Shown here piece after piece: positions 1 to 6,404 of a DNA stretch of 6,486 nt (its first letter is position 1; every line of letters starts with the position of its first letter). The translations under genes and the position numbers were made by a program. The stretch is from Deltaproteobacteria bacterium. GTDB taxonomy: Bacteria > Desulfobacterota > Desulfovibrionia > Desulfovibrionales > Desulfovibrionaceae. The DNA is taken from assembly GCA_031253875.1 (NCBI GenBank), contig JAIRVN010000127.1, forward strand, positions 1 to 6,486. The letters run 5' to 3'. The notes below the pieces were generated by a model, which was given only the letters and a program-made list of their open reading frames with translations, searched no databases and had not been told where the DNA came from.

Positions 1-244
1 TGCTGGCGTTAAACCTCTCTTTGAGCCGCATAGCCAGACGCGCGCCGATAGTGTCCGCGCCTTCGTGAATGACAGCTACCGCCGTGCTGCGCGTTTCCGT
101 CTTGACGGGCGTATCCGGCTGCGTTTTGGCCGGCGGCTGCGGCACTTTGCCGCTCACCGCGCCGCCAACGGCATCAGCGGCGAACACGCTTCCCGGGCAT
201 GCCAGCAAACAGGCGAACAAGCTCAGATATAACAGGTATTTCAT
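1..244 (-). CDS. Small exported protein of unknown function (5' part only)
   Basis: The frame is open on the minus strand from an ATG at 244-242 to the left window edge, giving 81 codons without a stop, so the C-terminus is missing. A strong Shine-Dalgarno (GGAGGA, 257-252) lies 7 nt before the ATG and fixes the start. Residues 1-22 form a Sec signal peptide: one Lys at position 3, a hydrophobic core rich in Leu, and a likely cleavage after VFA. A Pro/Thr/Lys-rich low-complexity linker follows (about residues 23-52). A more ordered segment then begins with AVAVIHEGADTIGARLAMRL and continues to KERFNAS at the edge. I do not recognise a family and give no function. It is transcribed away from the PHP gene, and the 232-bp gap between them would hold promoters for both. 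The signal peptide and start are well supported, the function is not. Confidence 0.8.
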   Translation of the reverse strand, partial: MKYLLYLSLFACLLACPGSVFAADAVGGAVSGKVPQPPAKTQPDTPVKTETRSTAVAVIHEGADTIGARLAMRLKERFNAS

Positions 245-275
245 GTTAGGCTCCTCCATTGCGCAGTGCATGATC

Positions 276-288
276 ACTGTACTGTACA
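276..288. promoter_or_regulatory. Possible operator: overlapping ACTGTAC units and a TGTAC-N-GTACA palindrome
   Basis: Two overlapping ACTGTAC units (276-282 and 281-287) create an odd-centred palindrome, TGTAC-T-GTACA, at 278-288. A third ACTGTAC lies on the minus strand at 406-400. A weak minus-strand promoter candidate, TTGTTT (304-299), 17 nt, TACAGT (281-276), would place its -10 box on this palindrome. A role in controlling the exported-protein gene at 244 is inference only. No known regulator consensus is recognised. Confidence 0.25.
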
Positions 289-476
289 ATCGGCAAGGAA
301 ACAAGAGCCTGTCCCGCGCCGTCAAAAAGGCATACGATACTCAATACGCCACGGCAGGCCTTTCTTGCAGGAATCTGTTTTAGACACGGCGTATTTTTGG
401 TACAGTCTTGTACGGCGCACGAGAGATGCGTTTACGCACATACCAAGTTTGCCGTCCACAACTCACGGGGTTCTCT

Positions 477-1577
477 GTGTATTTTGCCAATCTGCATATC
501 CACAGCTATTTTTCTGACGGTTTGGAATCTCCCGCACAGCTCTTGCGCCGGATTAACGCGCTTCCCGGATTGTGCTGCTTTGCCCTGTGCGATCACGACA
601 GTCTTTCCGGCATCGAGCCCATGTTCCGGGCTCTTGCGGACTGTCCGCCCGCGGCGCGGGCGCGGCTGCGCTTTGTGCCGGCCGTGGAGCTGACCGTGCT
701 GGAACCTTCCCTGAATACGCGCATCCATATCCTGGGGTATTTTCCCCGGCTGCACGCAGCAGGCAACTTGGCCAAGGAGCTGTCGCGCCTGGACGCGCTG
801 CTGGGCGAACGCGGAGCGCAGGCGGCGGCCCGGCGAGGCGAGGCGGAACTGGATATCCGCATTGCCAAAGCGCATGCCCTGAATCTGGACGGTTTTGCGG
901 ACAGTTGTCCCAGCCTGGAGGAGGCGAAACGCCGCCTGCGGCAAGCCACAGCCGCCGGGCATGCCGCCATTTTCGCTCGTGAGGGGAAACAAGCGGACAG
1001 CATCCGGCATCCCATTTCCTTCACGTACCAGGACCTGGTGAACAACTGGGAAACGCTTGTGCCCGGCGCAGGCAGGGAACGCATCCGCCTCTATTGCCTG
1101 CGTCCCACGGCGGAACGCCGTCAGCGCCTGGCCGAAATTTTCATGCAGGACGGCATGGGAGAAGCGGAAGCCGCGCGCCTGGCGGAAGAGCGCGCATCCA
1201 TTCTTTTGCGGGCCAGAACGGCAGCGGATGGCCCCACGGATTTCCTTAGCCCTCTGGAAGGTCTCGCCCTGCTCAAGGAGGGCGGAGCCACGGTTGTCCT
1301 GGCCCATCCCGGCGTCACCTATCCGGGCCTGCCTCTGGAAGCCGTGGATGACGCGGTATTGCGACCCTTGGCCGCAGCGGGCCTGGACGGCGTGGAAGTG
1401 TTTTATCCCTATGGGAAAAGCGTGCGCAGCCGGCTGGTGCGCCACTACCGGGCGCTGGCGCGGCAACTCGGCCTCAAGCCTGCCGGCGGCACGGACTTCC
1501 ACAGCGACGGGCGCAGCGGCATGGACGAGTTGCGCCTGCCTGTGCGCCTTGCCGAAGATCTGCTCGGCGGCGCATGA
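477..1577 (+). CDS. PHP-domain metal-dependent phosphoesterase (RNase AM/TrpH-like)
   Basis: The predicted protein is 366 aa and cytoplasmic, since it has no signal peptide. The PHP metal ligands appear in order: H7-x-H9 in NLHIHSYFSDG with D14, CDHD at 38-41, E71 in VELT, H84 in HILGY, H277 in AHPG, and D340 and H342 in GGTDFH. Family members hydrolyse phosphoesters. Close relatives include the 5'-3' exonuclease and nucleotide 3',5'-bisphosphate phosphatase TrpH/YciV, but the substrate here is not determined. The protein is longer than E. coli YciV (about 290 aa). The extra length is in a charged, probably helical stretch at roughly residues 100-255 between the two halves of the PHP barrel. 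I chose GTG 477 because homology begins at once (MYFANLH) and GGGG at 467-470 is a plausible ribosome site. TTG 408 and ATG 426 are in frame and would add 23 or 17 residues that resemble nothing in the family. It is convergent with thpR. Confidence 0.88.
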   Translation: MYFANLHIHSYFSDGLESPAQLLRRINALPGLCCFALCDHDSLSGIEPMFRALADCPPAARARLRFVPAVELTVLEPSLNTRIHILGYFPRLHAAGNLAKELSRLDALLGERGAQAAARRGEAELDIRIAKAHALNLDGFADSCPSLEEAKRRLRQATAAGHAAIFAREGKQADSIRHPISFTYQDLVNNWETLVPGAGRERIRLYCLRPTAERRQRLAEIFMQDGMGEAEAARLAEERASILLRARTAADGPTDFLSPLEGLALLKEGGATVVLAHPGVTYPGLPLEAVDDAVLRPLAAAGLDGVEVFYPYGKSVRSRLVRHYRALARQLGLKPAGGTDFHSDGRSGMDELRLPVRLAEDLLGGA

Positions 1578-1658
1578 GTCTTCTCGTGCGAACCATGCCT
1601 CTCGCCCTGCACCATTATTCAATGCATCTCGTCAAGAGGGAACGGCACGTTGCCAATG

Positions 1659-1682
1659 CGGCGTTTTATCGCCGTTTTTGTT
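1659..1682 (+). terminator. Weak intrinsic terminator after the PHP gene
   Basis: A 5-bp GC stem, CGGCG (1659-1663) with CGCCG (1670-1674), encloses the loop TTTTAT and is followed by TTTTTGTT (1675-1682). This is the right order for plus-strand termination about 80 bp after the PHP stop codon. The stem is short, so efficiency is uncertain. A second small hairpin, GGCA/TGCC, sits just upstream at 1644-1654. No T-run follows the hairpin on the minus strand, so it is not an obvious terminator for thpR. Confidence 0.5.
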
Positions 1683-2266
1683 CATAATGCCATGCCCAAT
1701 GAGTATCTTTCGACCGATTCATGTATTGCGCCGGCAGGTTGTAAAAAACTGCGAAAGAGGGTAAAGCCGGTAACGGTAAATTCACCTAACCGGACTGCGG
1801 TTCTTTCCTGGACTTGCGCTTTCAGCGCCGGTGAAACAGGGCTTTTTAACCGGCTTAATGTAAGGTGCGGCGAGAAGGATTCGTCCTTCAAATGCAATCC
1901 GGCCGATACACACAATGTTTCGTCCACTTGACGTTTGAGTTGCAGCAAAGCCGGTTCTTTATTCACGCCGGCCCACAATATTCCGCCTGCTTTACGTTGA
2001 AACAGTCCAAGGCCGGCGGCAATAAGGCGAAAAGAAGCGCATGTTACAAAGCGTAGCGATTGCTGAATCTGCTCGACATGCGCTTGCGGAACAGACCCTA
2101 TGAAACGAAGCGTCAGGTGGAGATTGCTTGCCGGTGTCCACTTCAAACCTGGGAAGCAGGATTGCAGGCCGCTCAGGCGGGTTTTGACATCCGTTGGTAT
2201 TTCCAAAGCCACAAAAAGGCGCTCTCTTTGTGGCTGGCTGGCATAGCTGTCACATCTTTGACTCAT
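1682..2266 (-). CDS. thpR: RNA 2',3'-cyclic phosphodiesterase (2H/LigT family)
   Basis: The protein is 194 aa, near the usual size for ThpR/LigT (about 180-190). Both 2H catalytic motifs are present, HLTL at residues 50-53 (followed by RFIG) and HLTL at 134-137. The family N-terminal signature RERLFVALEIP begins at residue 14, and the RYSLG-type ending seen in the family is retained. The enzyme opens 2',3'-cyclic phosphate ends of RNA to 2'-phosphates. The bacterial biological role is not settled, and the older name '2'-5' RNA ligase' refers to the reverse reaction. No good Shine-Dalgarno precedes ATG 2266, and that ATG overlaps the stop of a possible small upstream ORF (ATGA), which would allow translational coupling. 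The first 13 residues lie outside the conserved domain. The gene region is visibly poorer in GC than its neighbours: 28 of 60 bases in 1681-1740, against 41 of 60 in 2761-2820. Confidence 0.93.
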   Translation of the reverse strand: MSQRCDSYASQPQRERLFVALEIPTDVKTRLSGLQSCFPGLKWTPASNLHLTLRFIGSVPQAHVEQIQQSLRFVTCASFRLIAAGLGLFQRKAGGILWAGVNKEPALLQLKRQVDETLCVSAGLHLKDESFSPHLTLSRLKSPVSPALKAQVQERTAVRLGEFTVTGFTLFRSFLQPAGAIHESVERYSLGMAL

Positions 2267-2340
2267 AAGCGTCCATCTCTGTTCGCCTGCTGTTCATCCG
2301 GCGCGGCGATATTCAGGGCATAGAGGGATTTTGGGCGCAT
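2263..2340 (-). CDS. Possible 25-aa leader ORF upstream of thpR
   Basis: On the minus strand, ATG at 2340-2338 opens a 25-codon frame beginning MRPKSLYALNIAAPDEQQ and ending at TGA 2265-2263. That stop shares ATGA with the thpR start codon. The sequence GGGAG stands 8 nt before the ATG, a better ribosome site than the one in front of thpR itself. In-frame upstream starts at 2400 (45 aa) and 2406 (47 aa) have weaker ribosome sites. The peptide is not recognised and is short enough to arise by chance, so the support is only positional. Confidence 0.22.
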   Translation of the reverse strand: MRPKSLYALNIAAPDEQQANRDGRL

Positions 2341-2399
2341 GAGGCGATCTCCCGTTCTGCAGGAGATAGAGGATAACGGGCAAAAAGGCAAAAACTTCA

Positions 2400-2428
2400 T
2401 TGTCATTCTTCATGGCAAAGGGTACAAG
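2400..2428 (+). promoter_or_regulatory. Candidate sigma70-type promoter of the hydantoinase-GH3-deacetylase operon
   Basis: TTGTCA (2400-2405; 5 of 6 to TTGACA) is separated by exactly 17 bp from TACAAG (2423-2428; 4 of 6 to TATAAT). Transcription would begin near 2435, leaving a leader of about 38 nt before ATG 2473. It lies in the AT-richer intergenic stretch between divergent thpR and the operon, where a promoter is needed. No obvious operator overlaps it. A longer-range inverted repeat CCCGTT/AACGGG (2351-2356, 2375-2380) is upstream. Confidence 0.45.
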
Positions 2429-2472
2429 TCGTTCATGATACAAGTAATTTCAGCCGTTTTGCAGAGCTGCGC

Positions 2473-4137
2473 ATGTATCTGGGCATAGACGCGGGCGGCA
2501 CCCATACCGACGCCGTGATCATCCGCGACGGCGCAATCGCGGCGCGCGCCAAGCTCCCCACGCGGCATGAGGATCTGGTGGCTACGCTGCGCGAGGCTCT
2601 AGCCGCCCTGCCTGCACAACTGTGTGCAGGCATCACGCGCGTCACGCTCGGCACTACCCTGGCGGTCAATGCCCTGCTGCAGGACAAGGCGGACGCCGTG
2701 GGCCTCGCCCTGTGCGGCGGGCCCGGCCTTGACCCGGCCCGCTTCGCCCTGGGGGAATATACGCATGTAGTTCCAGGCGGCCTGGACCACCGGGGGATCG
2801 AGGTAACGCCGCTGCGGCTCGACAGCCTGGACACCGCCGCACACGACTGGCGGGCGCAAGGCGTGCGGGCTTTTGCGGCGGTAAGCAAATTTTCGCCGCG
2901 CAACCCCGCGTTTGAACAGGCCATGGCCAAAACGCTCGCCCCCTTCGGCGATATCGTGTGCCAGGGACACGCGCTTTCCGGCCTGCTGAACTTTCCGCGC
3001 CGTATTGCCGCTGCATATTACAACGCCGCTCTGTGGCGGCTGCACAACGCCTTCGCCGATGCTGCCGGCGCCGCCCTGCAAGAGGCGGGCATCCGCGCTC
3101 CGCTCTTTTTCCTCAAGGCCGACGGCGGTTCCATCCCGCTTGCCGCCTCGTGCGCGCGCCCCGTACACTCGCTCATTTCCGGCCCTGCCGCCAGCGCCAT
3201 GGGCCTTCTGGCTCTTGCTGGCGCCGGCGAAGACGCCGTCTTGCTGGACATAGGCGGCACCACCACGGATATCGCCCTCTATGCCGACGGTTCGCCGGTC
3301 CTGGAGCGCGAAGGCATGATCGTGCGAGGACGGGCCACGCCCGTGCGCGCCCTGGCCGCCTCCTCCATTCCCGTGGGCGGCGACTCCGTCGTGAGCGTCG
3401 CGGACGGGCTGGTGCAGGTCGGCCCCTTGCGCCACGGCCCGGCACTGGCCTTTGGCGGTTCTGTTCCCACCCTGCTTGACGCCTTGAACATGTTGCACCA
3501 CGCGCCATGCGGCAACGCCGGAGCTTCGCGGGACGGCATCGCCGCGCTGGCAGCCGCGCACGGCATGCAGGCGCAAGACCTCTCCCGCGCAGCCGTGCGA
3601 AGCGCGCTGGCCGCCATTGCTGAGGCCGTGCACGCACAGCTTGCGCGCATCAACAGTCGCCCCGTTTACACCTTGGCGGCTCTGCTGGCGGATCGCGCAC
3701 TCGCGCCGAAACGGGTCTTTCTTGTGGGCGGTCCCGCCCTGCTGATACGGCCTTTGCTGGAACAAGAACTGTGTCTGCCCGTGCTGTGTCCTCCTCACGC
3801 GGATATCGCCAATGCCGTGGGCGCTGCCGTCAGCCTGCCTTCCACGGCTTTGGAACTGTTTGCGGACACGGGCAGCCGACAGGCCTGTGTGCCGGTGTTG
3901 GAAAAAACATGGCCGGTGGATCGCGCCTATAGCCTTGCGCAGGCCGAAGCGGATGCGCAAGATCTGCTGCGGGAACAACTGGCGGCGGAAAGCGGCGGAC
4001 ACGATCCGGCAAGACAGGAGGTGGACATACTGGAATCCGCCCTGTTCGCCACACTGGGCGCACACGGCCAGGGCGCGCGGGATATCCGCGTCATATGCCA
4101 GGCCAGGCCGGGAATTGCCTGCCGGGTGTCGGCCTGA
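2473..4137 (+). CDS. Hydantoinase/oxoprolinase-family protein (HyuA-like, actin-fold ATPase)
   Basis: The protein is 554 aa with no signal peptide. The first phosphate-binding loop of the hydantoinase A/oxoprolinase N-terminal domain is GIDAGGTHTDAV (4-15), followed by TLGTTLAVNALL (58-69). The main hydantoinase domain shows ISGPAAS (235-241), the second phosphate loop LLDIGGTTTDIAL (257-269), VGGDSV (301-306), VFLVGGPA (415-422) and DIANAVGAA (444-452). Characterised relatives use ATP to open cyclic amides such as hydantoins or 5-oxoproline, but many short stand-alone members have no known substrate, so naming a reaction would be overreach. No HyuB-type partner occurs in the window. The ATG at 2473 starts directly on the conserved motif, and the ribosome site is weak. 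The GH3 gene follows after 12 bp, so co-transcription is likely. The last 90 residues are less conserved-looking. Confidence 0.88.
   Translation: MYLGIDAGGTHTDAVIIRDGAIAARAKLPTRHEDLVATLREALAALPAQLCAGITRVTLGTTLAVNALLQDKADAVGLALCGGPGLDPARFALGEYTHVVPGGLDHRGIEVTPLRLDSLDTAAHDWRAQGVRAFAAVSKFSPRNPAFEQAMAKTLAPFGDIVCQGHALSGLLNFPRRIAAAYYNAALWRLHNAFADAAGAALQEAGIRAPLFFLKADGGSIPLAASCARPVHSLISGPAASAMGLLALAGAGEDAVLLDIGGTTTDIALYADGSPVLEREGMIVRGRATPVRALAASSIPVGGDSVVSVADGLVQVGPLRHGPALAFGGSVPTLLDALNMLHHAPCGNAGASRDGIAALAAAHGMQAQDLSRAAVRSALAAIAEAVHAQLARINSRPVYTLAALLADRALAPKRVFLVGGPALLIRPLLEQELCLPVLCPPHADIANAVGAAVSLPSTALELFADTGSRQACVPVLEKTWPVDRAYSLAQAEADAQDLLREQLAAESGGHDPARQEVDILESALFATLGAHGQGARDIRVICQARPGIACRVSA
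2609..2632. repeat. Perfect 10-bp inverted repeat within the hydantoinase-family gene
   Basis: TGCCTGCACA (2609-2618) and TGTGCAGGCA (2623-2632) are perfect reverse complements around a 4-nt loop, ACTG. It covers codons 46-54 of the gene, about 150 nt from the start codon. The mRNA would form a stable hairpin here. No T-run follows, so it is not an intrinsic terminator. It may simply reflect the Ala/Pro/Cys codons used. Confidence 0.6.
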
Positions 4138-4149
4138 AGGGAAGACGAC

Positions 4150-5487
4150 ATGCGCTGTCCGTGCATTCGGGTACTGGTTCCGCACATTTTCGTCGCGCTT
4201 TTGCTGTGGTTCGTTGCGCCCGATAACGCGCAGGCGGCCGCCCAAAAATCTTTGCAAGAGGCTTTGGACGCGCCGCTGCCCATGACGGGTTCAGGCCCCA
4301 AAAACCCGCTCGCGCCGCAGGTTCCGGATCCGCGACCTCCCGGTCTTAAGGCCGCCCCCGCTGCGCCCACACGGAACAGTACCGCAACAACGCCGCTCCA
4401 GGCCGCACCCGCCGCGCCCGCAGACCGGATTGCTCCTGCCGGGCGCACAGAGCCGACTCTGTCCGACATGATCGGGCAAATGATCATGATTGGCATGAAA
4501 GGCTTTGAACTACGGAATACAGACCCGCTTCTGGCCAGCATCCGTGCCGGGCGGGCGGGCAACATCCTCCTGTTTGAACGCGATGCGCTTGGCGGCCCGA
4601 AAAACATCGAATCTCCAGCCCAGGTGCGTCTTTTGACGGCGCGCCTGCAAAAAGCCGCGCCACGCCCGCTTTGTATCGCCGTGGATCAGGAAGGCGGCAA
4701 GGTGCAGCGCTTGCGGCTCGAACGCGGTTTTGAAGGCGGCCCGGCGGCTGCCGTGCTCGGCGCCGGCAGCCCGGACGCCACCCGCCAGGCCGCCCGCCGC
4801 ATGGGCCTGGAAATGGCGGCGGTGGGCATCAATATGAATTTTGCCCCTGTCGCGGATCTCAATATCAACCCGTTGAATCCCGCCATCGGAGCCATGCAGC
4901 GCAGTTTCGGCGCGAATCCGCATCTGGCGGCGCTCCATGCGATCGCCTTCGGCGCAGGCTTGGTCCAGGCGGGAGTGGTTCCCTGCCTGAAGCATTTTCC
5001 GGGACACGGCAGCGCCAGGGAAGACAGCCACGACAGCCTGCCGGATATCACCGCCACCTGGCAGCCAACGGAACTCATCCCGTTCCAGCAAGCCATCCTG
5101 GAAGGCTGGGCCGGAGCCGTAATGCCCGGCCACCTGTATCACCGCGGCTTGGACGCCCTGCGCCCGGCCAGCTTGTCCGCCCGCGTGCTCAACGGCCTGT
5201 TGCGCGGCAAAATGGGCTTTGCGGGCGTCATCGTCTCGGACGACATGCAAATGGGCGCGGTGGCCAAGGCCTACAGCCTTGAAGATCGTATCCTGCTTGC
5301 TGTGGAGGCCGGAGTGGATATTCTGGTGTTCGGCAACAACAGCCGCATGCCGGATGTGGGGGCGGATGAAATCCACGCCGTGCTGCTGCGGCTGGTGCAG
5401 CAGGGCCGCATCAGTCCCGCCCGGATCGCGCTGTCCTTTGAACGCATCAGCCGCCTGAAACAACGCTTTGCCGGATGGAAGCCATGA
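4150..5487 (+). CDS. Exported glycoside hydrolase family 3 protein, beta-N-acetylhexosaminidase (NagZ-like)
   Basis: The protein is 445 aa. Residues 1-29 form a Sec signal peptide with hydrophobic core VALLLWFV and a likely cut after AQA. A Pro/Ala-rich, probably disordered linker runs to about residue 100. The GH3 N-terminal TIM barrel follows (about 105-440): IGQMIMIGMKG, AVDQEGGKVQRL (177-188), FAPVADLN (231-238), and the NagZ-type catalytic loop KHFPGHG (281-287) with D292-S-H294. The expected nucleophile is D364 in VSDDMQMGA. The KHFPGHG...DSH loop is characteristic of enzymes that remove GlcNAc from glycans such as peptidoglycan fragments. The classic E. coli NagZ is cytoplasmic and has no signal or linker, so this protein probably acts in the periplasm or on the cell surface. 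AGGGA at 4138-4142, 7 nt before the ATG, supports the start. Its stop overlaps the next start by ATGA. The substrate is inferred from the motif only. Confidence 0.92.
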   Translation: MRCPCIRVLVPHIFVALLLWFVAPDNAQAAAQKSLQEALDAPLPMTGSGPKNPLAPQVPDPRPPGLKAAPAAPTRNSTATTPLQAAPAAPADRIAPAGRTEPTLSDMIGQMIMIGMKGFELRNTDPLLASIRAGRAGNILLFERDALGGPKNIESPAQVRLLTARLQKAAPRPLCIAVDQEGGKVQRLRLERGFEGGPAAAVLGAGSPDATRQAARRMGLEMAAVGINMNFAPVADLNINPLNPAIGAMQRSFGANPHLAALHAIAFGAGLVQAGVVPCLKHFPGHGSAREDSHDSLPDITATWQPTELIPFQQAILEGWAGAVMPGHLYHRGLDALRPASLSARVLNGLLRGKMGFAGVIVSDDMQMGAVAKAYSLEDRILLAVEAGVDILVFGNNSRMPDVGADEIHAVLLRLVQQGRISPARIALSFERISRLKQRFAGWKP

Positions 5488-6404
5488 AGTGCCGAAGCAT
5501 CAGCCGCCGCAGTTTTCTGGCCGGTCTGGCGGCCGCCTGCGCCGCCTGCGGCCTGCATAGCTCCGGCGTCTGCGCCGCGCCGCGGGAAGGCGCGCTTCCC
5601 ATCCTGATGTTCCATAAAGTCTGCGATCATCCGCGCAGACCGGAGGAAATCTCCCCCGGACAACTGGCGCGGCTGTTTGATCTCATCTGGCAGCAGGGCT
5701 TTGCGCCGTGCAACGTGCGCGATATGCTGCTTGGCCGGATCGACGCCGTGCTCCCCAAAGGCCGCAAAGCCCTGGGCATTACGGTGGATGATGCGCATCC
5801 CAGCGTCATCCATGCGAGCACGGAACACCAGCAGGCCGCGACCGCCCGATCCTTTGTGGACATTTTTGCGGACTCCGCAAAACGGGCGGGGCTTGCCCCC
5901 AGAGCTACCTTCTTCCTGAGCGGCCAAAGATCTTTCGGCGGCAAACGCGGCCTCGCCGGAGTGCTGGATCAACTCGCCTCCCTGCCTGGTCTGGAATGCG
6001 GCTACCATACGCGCAATCATCCCAAAATGACGGGCTGGGGCTATCAGCAGACGCGGCGGGCGCTTGAGGAACAAATGGGCGATTTCAAGGCGCAAAACGT
6101 TTTCGAGCGCATTCCCCGCATCCTGGCCTGGCCCTACGGCCTGCCCCCGGCCGATGATGGTGTGCGCGCGCTGGAGGATCTGGACTTTCTGGGTGCGATG
6201 CTTGCCTTTCCGGGAGTCCGCGAGGCCAAATATACCAGCCTGCCTGTTGCCCGTTACAGCCCTGCGGGCCTGCTCAGCCCGCGTTTCCATATTCCCCGCG
6301 TGAATATCGGCGCGTATATCTACGCTCCGCAAGGCGGCATCGCGCCCAGAAAGTCCAGATCCTCCAGCGCGCGCACACCATCATCGGCCGGGGGCAGGCC
6401 GTAG
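5484..6404 (+). CDS. Tat-exported polysaccharide deacetylase, 3' end replaced by inverted-repeat sequence
   Basis: The frame encodes 306 aa. A twin-arginine signal, SRRSFLAGLAAACAA at residues 7-21, leads to a likely cut after VCA (about residue 31). The carbohydrate esterase 4 (NodB-like) motifs follow: VDD (101-103; catalytic base and metal Asp), H175-x3-H179 in HTRNHPKM (metal ligands), and AWPYG (215-219), the WPYG form resembling PgaB. Such enzymes remove N-acetyl groups from GlcNAc polymers. The stretch between VDD and ATFFL (141-145) is longer than usual. ATG 5484 overlaps the GH3 stop (ATGA), suggesting coupled translation. An in-frame ATG at 5475 would add only three residues. From codon 285 the frame runs into the inverted copy of its own interior and stops at 6404, so residues 286-306 (Ser/Arg-rich) are antisense-derived and unlikely to be native. 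The function is well supported, the true C-terminus is not. Confidence 0.88.
   Translation: MKCRSISRRSFLAGLAAACAACGLHSSGVCAAPREGALPILMFHKVCDHPRRPEEISPGQLARLFDLIWQQGFAPCNVRDMLLGRIDAVLPKGRKALGITVDDAHPSVIHASTEHQQAATARSFVDIFADSAKRAGLAPRATFFLSGQRSFGGKRGLAGVLDQLASLPGLECGYHTRNHPKMTGWGYQQTRRALEEQMGDFKAQNVFERIPRILAWPYGLPPADDGVRALEDLDFLGAMLAFPGVREAKYTSLPVARYSPAGLLSPRFHIPRVNIGAYIYAPQGGIAPRKSRSSSARTPSSAGGRP
6052..6201 (+). repeat. Left arm of a 150-bp inverted repeat (inside the deacetylase gene)
   Basis: This segment encodes deacetylase residues 191-239, including the WPYG motif. It matches the reverse complement of 6337-6486 without gaps (each position pairs with 12538 minus itself). Three of 150 positions differ: 6073/6465, 6129/6409 and 6194/6344. 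As it lies in the intact conserved part of the gene, this arm is the natural copy. Confidence 0.95.

Noticed and set aside
69..383. 104-aa plus-strand open frame near the left edge
   Set aside because: It overlaps the minus-strand gene with a good Shine-Dalgarno and signal peptide, and itself has neither a ribosome site nor recognisable content.
408..476. Longer N-terminus for the PHP protein from TTG 408 or ATG 426
   Set aside because: The added residues do not match the family, no suitable ribosome site precedes either codon, and GTG 477 gives a start flush with the PHP domain.
432..1622. 396-aa minus-strand open frame opposite the PHP gene
   Set aside because: The plus strand has all PHP ligands in order, and the antisense translation shows no domain.
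2351..2380. Inverted repeat CCCGTT/AACGGG as terminator or operator
   Set aside because: It has only 6 bp of stem with an 18-nt loop and no T-run on the downstream side of either strand. It is too weak to list as a feature.
2599..4257. 552-aa minus-strand open frame opposite the hydantoinase-family gene
   Set aside because: The opposite strand has clear family motifs throughout. The antisense frame is low in recognisable structure, a common effect of GC-rich codon use.
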